Below, piece by piece: positions 28,158 to 35,762 of a stretch of DNA of 64,000 nucleotides. The notes beneath the pieces are model-generated. The model was given only the letters and a program-made list of their open reading frames with translations, was not told where the DNA came from and made no database searches. Source of the stretch: Mucilaginibacter jinjuensis. GTDB lineage: Bacteria; Bacteroidota; Bacteroidia; Sphingobacteriales; Sphingobacteriaceae. A program made the translations under genes and the position numbers. Positions within the stretch are counted from its first letter, which is position 1. Each line of letters starts with the position of its first letter. The stretch covers positions 4,154,001-4,218,000 of the forward strand of contig NZ_CP117167.1 of NCBI RefSeq assembly GCF_028596025.1, given 5' to 3'.

Positions 28158-28240
28158 ACAATTATATGCCCGGGCATGATTGCAATGTACGGAGCACAGG
28201 AAACAAGGGCACTAATAATAAAACTTTATAAAACATCAAT

Positions 28241-28312
28241 GGTCAGATGGCCGAGTGGCTTAGGCGCAGGTCTGCAAAACCTGATACGGCGGTTCGAATC
28301 CGCTTCTGACCT
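28241..28312 (+). tRNA. tRNA-Cys (GCA)
   Basis: 72 bases. Acceptor GGTCAGA/TCTGACC perfect, D arm GCC/GGC, anticodon stem CAGGT/ACCTG with loop CTGCAAA (anticodon GCA at 28274-28276), T loop TTCGAAT, discriminator U73 typical of Cys. CCA is not encoded. It lies between poly-Cys leader 1 and the PIG-L gene on the same strand without an intervening promoter or terminator that I can see, so it appears to be part of that transcript. Confidence 0.95.
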
Positions 28313-28344
28313 CTAATAACTAACTAACTGACCAACGGGATGAT

Positions 28345-29256
28345 ATGAAGAAATGGAATTTTCTTTCGATTGTCGCTTTAATGCTGATAGCTAACCTTCA
28401 CAAGGCCGAGGCACAGAATTCCTCAACCGGGCCTCATGTGCTGGTAGTAATGGCACATCCTGATGATGAAAGCACATTTTCTGCCTCATTATACAAGATT
28501 ACCAAAGAACAACACGGCACGGTTGACTTGTTTATTATCACCAATGGCGAAGCCGGTTACAAATACTGTACCCTGGCCGAAAATTATTACCATTTAGAGT
28601 TAACCGATGAAAAGGTGGGCAGAAGCAATCTGCCCCGTATTCGCAAACAGGAAATTAAAAACGCCGGCCATATCCTCGGGATCAATAAATATTACTTCTT
28701 AGATCAAAAAGATTCGCATTATGGTCTTGATGAAAAAGACCCGCTGGATACATCATGGAATGTTAATTTAATAAAGCGACGTTTGAGAAATGTATTGGCA
28801 GAGGGGCACTATGATTTTATTTTTTCGATGCTCCCGGAAACAGCCACACATGGCCAACACAAAGCCGCCACCCTATTGGCTTTAGATGTGGTATCAAACT
28901 TACCAGCCGATAGCAGACCAATAGTTTTAGGTGCCAGGATCAGGAATAAAACAGATACAGCTTTCAGGTATACCCAATATGCAGGTTACCAGGTATCGAA
29001 ATCGTTAACAGATACCGCCACTTTTAATGTAGACCGAACTGCCTCTTTCAGTTTCAAGCACCGTGTAAACTATAAGGTAGTTGTAAACTGGGAAATTGCC
29101 GAACATAAATCGCAGGGCGTAATGCAAATGGCGATGAATGATGGCGATTTGGAAGAGTTCTGGTATTTCTCATTAAACGGCCAGGATGGATTATCGAAAA
29201 CCAAAGCATTATTTAATGAGCTTAGTCAGAACCCCTATTTATCGAAAACGTATTAA
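28345..29256 (+). CDS. Secreted PIG-L/LmbE family deacetylase
   Basis: 303 residues, ATG at 28345, with a signal peptide ending KAEA-QN. The zinc motif AHPDDE is at about residues 36-41 (VLVVMAHPDDESTFSASL), with the partner His in ETATHGQHKAA. The family removes N-acetyl or cleaves amide bonds; relatives include BshB (bacillithiol synthesis) and Mca (mycothiol S-conjugate amidase). Export argues for attack on an external substrate. It is 32 bases downstream of a tRNA-Cys and under the same promoter as a poly-Cys leader peptide, so release of a cysteine- or sulfur-containing compound is a reasonable guess. Followed by a second poly-Cys-controlled gene. Confidence 0.88.
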   Translation: MKKWNFLSIVALMLIANLHKAEAQNSSTGPHVLVVMAHPDDESTFSASLYKITKEQHGTVDLFIITNGEAGYKYCTLAENYYHLELTDEKVGRSNLPRIRKQEIKNAGHILGINKYYFLDQKDSHYGLDEKDPLDTSWNVNLIKRRLRNVLAEGHYDFIFSMLPETATHGQHKAATLLALDVVSNLPADSRPIVLGARIRNKTDTAFRYTQYAGYQVSKSLTDTATFNVDRTASFSFKHRVNYKVVVNWEIAEHKSQGVMQMAMNDGDLEEFWYFSLNGQDGLSKTKALFNELSQNPYLSKTY

Positions 29257-29311
29257 GCTATAAATCCATTAGAAAAATTAATCAGTGCTATTACAGTATC
29301 AATAATTTTAA

Positions 29312-29342
29312 TATCTTTGAAATACTACAACATTAGTAGACA
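29312..29342 (+). promoter_or_regulatory. Promoter with 21-bp operator, site 2 (leader 2 - S10 peptidase)
   Basis: TATCTTTG at 29312-29319 matches the TAnnTTTG -7 box. As in site 1, two bases (AA) separate it from a 21-bp element at 29322-29342, whose right half is TTAGTAGACA; 15 of 21 positions match site 1. The left half (ATACTACAAC) is degenerate. The leader 2 ORF starts 43 bases later. Confidence 0.65.
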
Positions 29343-29385
29343 TTATTAAGTGAAACAACAGCTATCCATAAACACCGCATCCCAA

Positions 29386-29433
29386 ATGCGAATGCCTTTG
29401 CCAACAAGGGCCATGTATTGCTGTTGTTGTTAA
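29386..29433 (+). CDS. Poly-cysteine leader peptide 2
   Basis: 15 residues, MRMPLPTRAMYCCCC, with codons TGC TGT TGT TGT directly before TAA (29431-29433). It is 43 bases downstream of operator site 2 and about 185 bases upstream of the S10 carboxypeptidase start. The terminal Cys run matches leaders 1 and 3. ATGs at codons 3 and 10 could also serve as starts, all reading into the same Cys run. A short CTGT/ACAG inverted repeat followed by five T lies just after the stop. A chance ORF is unlikely given three such ORFs at equivalent places. Confidence 0.75.
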   Translation: MRMPLPTRAMYCCCC

Positions 29434-29450
29434 TTTTCCAGACAGTTTTT
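29421..29450 (+). terminator. Possible attenuator after leader 2
   Basis: CTGT inside the Cys codons (29421-29424) can pair with ACAG (29442-29445), which is followed by TTTTT (29446-29450). The stem is only 4 bp and weak alone; interest comes from a similar ACAGT plus T-run at the same relative position after leader 3. Confidence 0.3.
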
Positions 29451-29618
29451 CCTGCTGATCTCTCCCTGACCTGTTGAATAAGCGGGCTATTTCTAAATAA
29501 TATTTTTCGCTACTACTTTTTATACCGTCATGGTAACTATATTTTCAAATCCTACGTTAGCTGTAAACGTTAAGCAGCCTTATTCTTTCACTCATAACCA
29601 TCTTACTATCTAATCGTT

Positions 29619-31166
29619 ATGAAAAAGAATATCTTATTAGTAATTCTGATGAATGCCGCTACCCTCCTGTTTAGTTCATGGAATAAGTTGTCAGATCTGT
29701 ATACGCAATCTGCATTAAAATTCAAGTCAGCTAGCATTACCGGCTATTCAAATACAGGTAACCAATTGGCTGTTACCCATCACCAGCTAAACGTAAATGG
29801 CTTACATATTAACTATACGGCAACGGCAGGCTACATGCCTATTATCAGCAAAGACAATAAGCCTATAGCGAAAATATTTTACGTGGCCTATCAAAGCGCA
29901 TCACAACCTAACGCAGCCAAACGCCCCGTTACTTTTGTTTTTAACGGTGGGCCGGGTTCGGCATCTATATGGCTGCACATGGGTTCATTTGGGCCTGTGC
30001 GGGTTAAGTTTAAGAACGATAAAGGCGATGCTCCTGCAGCTCCCTATCAATACGAGGATAACCCTTATACCTGGTTAGGCTTTACCGACCTGGTATTTAT
30101 AGATCCCGTTTCAACAGGTTACAGCCGTGCAGAGGATGGTGTAGATCCTAAAAACTTTCAGGGTTATAGCGAAGATATTAGCTCTGTGGGCGAATTTATC
30201 AGATCATACATCGCCAAAAACAACCGCTGGGACAACCCCAAATATATAGCCGGTGAAAGTTATGGAACTGTACGCGCTGTGGGGCTTGCCGGTTATCTGC
30301 AGAGCCATGATAACATTTATTTAAATGGCATTACCCTAATTTCATCAGCATTGAATTACCAACTGTTGAAGTTTAACCGGGGGAATGATATGCCTTATAT
30401 TTACTACCTACCATCCTATGCGGTAACTGCACAATATCATCATAAACTATCACCCGAATTACAAAACCTGGCACCCGAAGAACTGGTTAAACGCAGCACC
30501 TCTTTCGCCAAAAGAACTTATGCTTACTTTTTGGCCGAAGGCGATGCTGCTTCGCCCGAACTAACCCGCAGTGTTATCGATTCGTTACATTATTTCACAG
30601 GCCTATCTAAAGAATATCTGACCAGCGTTAACGGTAAAGTTGCAGACCGGCAGTTTTTCAAGAAGCTGTTGGGCACTACAGACCAGGTAATTGGCGCATT
30701 CGACGGTCGTTTTGCAGGCAATAACCTGGATGATAACGATCAAAACTCCTACTACGACCCCAGCGAAGCCAACCTGACTGGTTTATTTGTATCCGCCTTT
30801 AACAGCTATATTACTAAAGAACTGAAATACTACAACGATTTGCCCTACCAGGCAACGGCAGATCTGTCCTCATGGAATAATAAACCGGTTACCAATAATG
30901 GCTTTTTGGATGTATCAGAATCATTGAAAACATCCATGACTAAAAACCCTCATTTAAAGGTAAACATGGTTTGTGGTTATTATGATCTATCTACCCCGGT
31001 AGCCAGCACAGCTTATGTTGTAGATCATCTGGGTTTAAAACCTGATCTACGCAAAAACATCAGCATGAATTATTATGCCGCAGGCCACTTAGTTTATATC
31101 AGTAAAGATGCAGATAGCAAACTTAAAAATGATGGTGAACTGTTTTATCATCGTTCATCGGAGTAA
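29619..31166 (+). CDS. S10 family serine carboxypeptidase
   Basis: 515 residues, ATG at 29619, with a hydrophobic N-terminal export signal. Serine carboxypeptidase motifs are complete: VFNGGPGSASIWLHMGSFGP (oxyanion region), catalytic Ser in AGESYGT, Asp in VCGYYDLSTP and His in YAAGHLVY. It removes C-terminal residues from peptides, in the periplasm or outside. It is preceded by poly-Cys leader 2 and the shared operator, so it should respond to cysteine supply. The gene converges with the minus-strand gene ending at 31175, only 8 bases away, with no terminator seen between them. Confidence 0.9.
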   Translation: MKKNILLVILMNAATLLFSSWNKLSDLYTQSALKFKSASITGYSNTGNQLAVTHHQLNVNGLHINYTATAGYMPIISKDNKPIAKIFYVAYQSASQPNAAKRPVTFVFNGGPGSASIWLHMGSFGPVRVKFKNDKGDAPAAPYQYEDNPYTWLGFTDLVFIDPVSTGYSRAEDGVDPKNFQGYSEDISSVGEFIRSYIAKNNRWDNPKYIAGESYGTVRAVGLAGYLQSHDNIYLNGITLISSALNYQLLKFNRGNDMPYIYYLPSYAVTAQYHHKLSPELQNLAPEELVKRSTSFAKRTYAYFLAEGDAASPELTRSVIDSLHYFTGLSKEYLTSVNGKVADRQFFKKLLGTTDQVIGAFDGRFAGNNLDDNDQNSYYDPSEANLTGLFVSAFNSYITKELKYYNDLPYQATADLSSWNNKPVTNNGFLDVSESLKTSMTKNPHLKVNMVCGYYDLSTPVASTAYVVDHLGLKPDLRKNISMNYYAAGHLVYISKDADSKLKNDGELFYHRSSE

Positions 31167-31174
31167 CATCCAGA

Positions 31175-31609
31175 CTATGGAAGCACAACTGCCTCTACCG
31201 GCACATCCCAATGAGCCAATAATAATTCGAACCGGTATTGTTCAGCCTTTTGGTACGCTTCCTGATCTGGGAATAATTGCTTTTTGTATGGGTCAACTAT
31301 ACTATAATCGAAAGCTAAATGTTCGTTTTTAAAAACTAAAGTGATTTTAAAGTCCCAACGGCTGTCTTCGCTGCTGTGAATGATGGGGGTTTCGGCTTTA
31401 ATACTCAATATATCGCCATGCTCCAGTAATTTTTTAAGCAACGGATAGTGGTTCTTTTTCCAAAGGGCAATAAACTCATCGGCATGTCCCCATTTTACTT
31501 TATAATAATTTTCAATAGTAAACCCGCTTGCAGGTGCAGTTTGGGCGAAGGCTGATAAACTGGTGATTGAAGCTATAACAATCAGAAAAGTAACTGTAAG
31601 TTTTTTCAT
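31175..31609 (-). CDS. Secreted small protein, sulfur-free, possible alpha-beta barrel
   Basis: 144 residues, ATG at 31609, signal peptide ending SAFA-QT. The mature part begins FTIENYYKVKWGHADEFIALWKKNHYPLLKKLLEHGDI, a pattern reminiscent of dimeric alpha-beta barrel (NIPSNAP/Dabb-like) proteins; this is a weak suggestion. It contains no Cys and no Met except the initiator, which fits production under sulfur limitation. It is the last gene of the SusC-SusD-M14-tRNA-Cys unit, 16 bases after the preceding gene. Function unknown. Confidence 0.75.
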   Translation of the reverse strand: MKKLTVTFLIVIASITSLSAFAQTAPASGFTIENYYKVKWGHADEFIALWKKNHYPLLKKLLEHGDILSIKAETPIIHSSEDSRWDFKITLVFKNEHLAFDYSIVDPYKKQLFPDQEAYQKAEQYRFELLLAHWDVPVEAVVLP

Positions 31610-31625
31610 ATCGTTTAAGTTTTAA

Positions 31626-32765
31626 TTATTGAGCTATTGATGCTGTAGTGAGGTTTTTATAGATAAATAAAGGCGTATGATCATCGGTCGAAACCTTATC
31701 TGTTATAATACTTTGCCCGGCACTGCCCGGATTATTTCCTTTACCCAAAGGCCATTTTGCTTTAGTATTACTAATGTAAATACCTGCTATGGTAGCGGCG
31801 CTCATGGCAAAATCTGTACAATTATTTGAGCTTAGCTGATAATCTGTTTCGCTAAACTGGCTCACCAGTTTCAGGATCCTTTTAAACTTGTGGCGCGATA
31901 TAAACTTGCCGACAAGCTCGTCCCAATTATGCCCGCCGTCATCTTTAAAGGTAGAACTTGTGGTTGGCAAAAGCGGTGTGGCCGACAGGATATTATCTTT
32001 CTTCGGGTAAAACCCGAATGACCGCGTTACACAGGTAGAATCATCGTTGTACTTAATCAGTGTAATAAACGTATGCCCGGTATTAATCCAATGAAATACC
32101 TTGCGTTTACCCGGAACCGGTTGTTTAACATGGAATAGCAACGCATAAGCAATGGCAGTTTTTCCATCATTAAAAGCTTCGGCTATCTGTTGGTTGCCAA
32201 TGGCTTCAGAACGTTTCTCATTAACATGATTTTCCAGCCACTGCGTTTTCTGATTAAAAAGACTGTCATCTTTTAAGTTAAGACTGAGAATTTCATTTTC
32301 TGTAGAAGAACTATCTGCCTCATCCGGTTCATCTGCGTGAATACTACTTTGTGATACCACAGGCAATGTTTTCAAATAGCATTTCATAGCCAGCGGATAT
32401 AGTTTTAACCGTGCAAAAAGATCGGCCATACGGGTATAAGCCTTTTTATCTGTTACGCCTTGATTAGCCAGATCCGAAATTCTGATATGCTTTAAAACAC
32501 GGCTAAACTGGCGGTTCACTTTAGTTTCGGTCAGGCCATTGGTTTCTGTTAATAGTTCGTCTATGTTATCAGTTACGGAAGCATTAATTGTGGTTTCAGC
32601 AATACTATCCGGCCTATTTTTAGCTAATAAAGGCACTACCTGCGGTTCTGTTTTTGTAACGCGATAAACAGTAACACCGCTTGTATGCTGTCCGTTAGCA
32701 ATCAATGGCACAAATACAGTAGCCACTATTTGCAGTACAATATACCTTCTAACAAACCGCATCAT
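31626..32765 (-). CDS. Secreted protein with putative permuted NlpC/P60-like Cys-His domain
   Basis: 379 residues from the ATG at 32765 (MMRFVRRYIVLQ); the longer frame to 32852 would run through the tRNA-Cys gene and is rejected. Signal peptide ends ANG-QH. The N-terminal half is helical. The C-terminal part has HWINTGHTFITLIKY, TRSFGFYPKKD and SSNNCTDFAMSAATIAGI, an order (His before Cys, NNCTDF) like circularly permuted papain-fold amidases such as LRAT/YiiX/DUF4105 proteins. A peptidase or amidase role is therefore possible but unproven. It begins 15 bases after the tRNA-Cys 3' end. Confidence 0.75.
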   Translation of the reverse strand: MMRFVRRYIVLQIVATVFVPLIANGQHTSGVTVYRVTKTEPQVVPLLAKNRPDSIAETTINASVTDNIDELLTETNGLTETKVNRQFSRVLKHIRISDLANQGVTDKKAYTRMADLFARLKLYPLAMKCYLKTLPVVSQSSIHADEPDEADSSSTENEILSLNLKDDSLFNQKTQWLENHVNEKRSEAIGNQQIAEAFNDGKTAIAYALLFHVKQPVPGKRKVFHWINTGHTFITLIKYNDDSTCVTRSFGFYPKKDNILSATPLLPTTSSTFKDDGGHNWDELVGKFISRHKFKRILKLVSQFSETDYQLSSNNCTDFAMSAATIAGIYISNTKAKWPLGKGNNPGSAGQSIITDKVSTDDHTPLFIYKNLTTASIAQ

Positions 32766-32780
32766 CAAATAAAATCTTAG

Positions 32781-32853
32781 AGGTGTGGGGACGGATTTGA
32801 ACCGCCGTTGAGGGTTTTGCAGACCCTTGCCTAACCAACTCGGCCACCCCACC
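32781..32853 (-). tRNA. tRNA-Cys (GCA) with bulged acceptor stem
   Basis: 73 bases. Anticodon stem AGGGT/ACCCT with loop CTGCAAA (GCA), D arm GCC/GGC, T arm GGCGG-TTCAAAT-CCGTC, discriminator U. The 5' acceptor strand is GGTGGGG but the 3' strand is CCCACACC, so a seven-pair acceptor forms only if one A is bulged (CACC pairs with GGTG, CCC with GGG). It may be a functional variant, a decaying gene or a regulatory tRNA. It sits between the M14 peptidase and the Cys-His protein on the same strand. Confidence 0.85.
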
Positions 32854-32861
32854 TTGTTAAT

Positions 32862-32892
32862 GAACGGACCTGTCCCAACAACAGGCCCGTTC
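32862..32892 (-). other. Strong hairpin just upstream of tRNA-Cys
   Basis: GAACGGGCCTGT pairs with ACAGGTCCGTTC on the minus strand (12 bp with one G-T pair, 7-base loop), 8 bases before the tRNA 5' end and 89 bases after the M14 stop. No T tract follows, so it looks more like an RNA-processing or 3'-end-stabilising element than a terminator. Confidence 0.6.
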
Positions 32893-32981
32893 CGGCTTAA
32901 TCAACCATTAACCATATCTGCCGCCGTTAAGCAGATTGGCCCAAACACCACATCTATAAATATGTGAACAGCAGCAAGTTT

Positions 32982-35726
32982 TTATTGCTCTTCTTCCTGC
33001 TGTCCCCCTGCCCTGCCGCCTGCCAGGTTAGCAAAGAATAACGAATTAATAAATAACCTGCCGGTTCCCAACCAATAACCACGGTAAGTAGGGTCATCGG
33101 CAAACAAAACAACCTTCCCCCTGCCACTTGATGACAGGATAATAGCCGCTGAATTTGCCACGCTGCTTACACTTTCGCGCGGGGCGTAACCATTTACAAA
33201 TGGCTTGGCATTATATTGCGCCACTGTTGTATAACGGTTAGCACTTGGTTGTAAAATGGTAGCCCCGTTTTTATTGATGAACAATTTTCTGCTGGTAACA
33301 CCAAAGGCAATCGGATTGGTAATATCCAGATCAGCCTGAAATATGGCACCATTTACACGTTTAGCACCTTCAACTTCTTCCTGGCGGGCAAAATCTAATC
33401 GGCCACTTTCAGAACGTCTGCGTCCTGTTGCTGGCGTTTGGTGTGTGCTATCTGCTGATGCCGGTTTTGCTGCCGGCGCACCTGCCCTTCTACCACCTGC
33501 CGGCGCTTGTTGCTCCGCGGGTGCAGTTGTATTTGCAACAGCAGTTGTTGCTTGTGCATTACCATCACGGCCGCCAAAGGTTGCAGGTACAACTTTTTCA
33601 TTGGCGATGCCATGTTCAATAGCCCAGGCGCTTGCAGTTTGGAAGGTGATTAGTGTACCGCCATTGCTTACCCAGTCTTTAATTTTATCTACAGTTGCCT
33701 TATCCCATGCATTATATGCGCCGCCTGGTAAAATAAGTACGGTGTAACGGCTTAGGTCGGCACGTTGAAAACTGGCAGGATCAATTTTTGCTACAGGAAG
33801 ATCGAGCTGTTGATTTAACAAAAACCAAACCTGCCCGGCTTCCGATGCGGTAACACCCTGACCAAAAGCAAGCGCTACTTCCGGTTTCTTAATAGCCCGG
33901 ATGTTACTGCTACCCAAATCAATACCTTCCAGGCTGTAGCCGGTATTAACAGCCGCAAAATTTAAATGCGTTTCTACGGCAACTTCCTGCAATGCTTTGT
34001 ACAATGAATCTGGCGAAACCGTTTGCCCAACAACAGGTATCACCAGCGAGCCACTGCCATAGCTTCGTTTACCCGCAGCTGTGCCTGCTGTAAATGGTTT
34101 AAATGCAGCCCTAACCAGTATTTGTTTGGTTAATAAATGATAGAGTGCGCGGCTGGCATTATAATCGGTATAGTTGAGCAGGTAGGCTAAATTAGATTTG
34201 CCGCCCTCAACAGTACCATTGGTTAATTCTACCGAGTTCACCAATGCGCCTTTAGCCGTCGGTGCAGCTAACCTGGCATATTTTAATCCATAAGCATGGA
34301 TGATGCTCCAACCTGTATTATCGTAGTAAATGCTATCCGTAAGTGCGTTTTCTTCAAATATGGAGTGAACAATCAGGTAGTTAGGCTGATCTGATGGTAC
34401 TATGTAAGCTTTGCCTTTTTGGAAGTTTTTGCCATCCTGTGCAACATTGTCGGCAAGCTGATAAACTTTAATGCGGTGTTGTAACAGCAACCCCAAAAAC
34501 TTCTGTGTTAGGTTTACATCTTTTGCATCGCCAAAAACGTAAGCTTTGGTCGTGCTTTTCTGTCCTTGCTCTAAGGCGTATTTGAAAAAGTCTTTCTGGG
34601 TTTTAAATAAGCCTGCTTTTTCTGCTACTGATGCACGGATGGTTGAGAAACTTGTAGTAAGGTGATTACGGATAGAAAAAGCAAATGTAAGCGGGATGCC
34701 ATTAGCTGATTCCTGCACAATACCTCGTGAACTAGCCTGCTCATAAGTAGCGGCGACAGCGCCATAAAACTTAGGATAAGTTGAGCCATAAATTGGCGAC
34801 AAGTTATCATATCCTTCTTTGGTAAAATATAAGGAGCCTATGTTATCAAGCGCTTCAGCATTGTATTTGGCCAGCACAATTCCTTCATCATACAAAAACT
34901 GTGGGATGATTGGGCTGTAATGACTTTTAGGTGTTGGTTCAAAGTAATAGGTAGCGCTGGTGCCCTGCTCGTGAAAATCAATCTGCACGTTAGGGTACCA
35001 CTGATGAAAAAATTCAACACGGTTACGGCTTTCTACCTGAACAAGATTTAACCAGTCGCGGTTAAGGTCGGTATAATAGTGATTGGTACGCCCCTGCGGC
35101 CAGCCTTCCTGGTGCTCTTTATCTGCTGGATCGGCAACGGGTGGGTTAGAATGGAATGAATTGTGCCAGTTAGCCGCACGATCGCGTCCGTCAGGGTTGA
35201 GTGATGGATCGATAAATATCACCGACTCCTGTAACCACTTTAAGGTTTCGGGATCATTACTTGCGGCAAGGTAATAGGCAACCAACAAACTCACTTCCGT
35301 GCTCGATGTTTCGTTACCATGCACGCCATAACCCAGGTGTATAATAACAGGTGCGCTGCTGCTGATCACCGGTTTGGCAGGATCAATCTGATTCAGGTGT
35401 TCCTGACGGATCTGATCCAATCGACCAAAGTTTTCGGGTGATGTTACGGTTGCAATAATCTGCTCCCGGTTTTCGTAGGTATGGCCAATGCTCTGTACAT
35501 GGATACGGTTGCTAACACGTGCCAGTTCTCGAAAGTATGCCACCACCTGATCATGACGGGTATAGAATGAACCAATAGGATACCCCAGAAACTGCTCTGG
35601 TGTAGGGATCTTACTATCCAAAGCCTGGGCCTTGGGGAAGTAATAATTGCTTTGTGCCGATACGATCTGCACACTAAATAACAGCAGCCCAAACAGCAAG
35701 CTTGTTATTTTAAAGGTTGTTTTCAT
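32982..35726 (-). CDS. M14 family zinc carboxypeptidase with C-terminal amidotransferase-like domain, sulfur-free
   Basis: 914 residues, signal peptide ending VSA-QS. The N-terminal M14 domain (about 45-380) has zinc ligands in GVHGNETSSTEVS (HxxE) and DFHEQGTS, the substrate-binding SLNPDGRDRAANWH and a late VQESANGIPLTF. The C-terminal half contains a Rossmann-like class I glutamine-amidotransferase fold (YTVLILPGGAYNAW, WVSNGGTLITF) interrupted by an Ala/Pro/Arg-rich linker (about 735-790). I find no Cys and no Met after the initiator in the whole protein, which is extraordinary for this length and points to sulfur-sparing selection. It follows SusD by 36 bases, suggesting processing of peptides handled by SusCD. 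Confidence 0.9.
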   Translation of the reverse strand: MKTTFKITSLLFGLLLFSVQIVSAQSNYYFPKAQALDSKIPTPEQFLGYPIGSFYTRHDQVVAYFRELARVSNRIHVQSIGHTYENREQIIATVTSPENFGRLDQIRQEHLNQIDPAKPVISSSAPVIIHLGYGVHGNETSSTEVSLLVAYYLAASNDPETLKWLQESVIFIDPSLNPDGRDRAANWHNSFHSNPPVADPADKEHQEGWPQGRTNHYYTDLNRDWLNLVQVESRNRVEFFHQWYPNVQIDFHEQGTSATYYFEPTPKSHYSPIIPQFLYDEGIVLAKYNAEALDNIGSLYFTKEGYDNLSPIYGSTYPKFYGAVAATYEQASSRGIVQESANGIPLTFAFSIRNHLTTSFSTIRASVAEKAGLFKTQKDFFKYALEQGQKSTTKAYVFGDAKDVNLTQKFLGLLLQHRIKVYQLADNVAQDGKNFQKGKAYIVPSDQPNYLIVHSIFEENALTDSIYYDNTGWSIIHAYGLKYARLAAPTAKGALVNSVELTNGTVEGGKSNLAYLLNYTDYNASRALYHLLTKQILVRAAFKPFTAGTAAGKRSYGSGSLVIPVVGQTVSPDSLYKALQEVAVETHLNFAAVNTGYSLEGIDLGSSNIRAIKKPEVALAFGQGVTASEAGQVWFLLNQQLDLPVAKIDPASFQRADLSRYTVLILPGGAYNAWDKATVDKIKDWVSNGGTLITFQTASAWAIEHGIANEKVVPATFGGRDGNAQATTAVANTTAPAEQQAPAGGRRAGAPAAKPASADSTHQTPATGRRRSESGRLDFARQEEVEGAKRVNGAIFQADLDITNPIAFGVTSRKLFINKNGATILQPSANRYTTVAQYNAKPFVNGYAPRESVSSVANSAAIILSSSGRGKVVLFADDPTYRGYWLGTGRLFINSLFFANLAGGRAGGQQEEEQ

Positions 35727-35762
35727 TTGTTTGATATAGGGTTTTAATAGTACTATGCTTAA

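Noticed and set aside
29532..29615. Short ORF starting MVTIFSNPTLAV between leader 2 and the S10 gene
   Set aside because: No Cys run, no matching ORF at the other leaders, and no other evidence of coding.
32766..32852. N-terminal extension of the 31626-32765 gene
   Set aside because: The extra 29 codons run through the tRNA-Cys gene; the ATG at 32765 with a signal peptide is the better start.
33343..33747. Plus-strand ORF of 134 codons inside the M14 gene
   Set aside because: It is antisense to the Ala/Pro-rich linker, whose GC-rich codons lack stops on the opposite strand; no recognisable domain.
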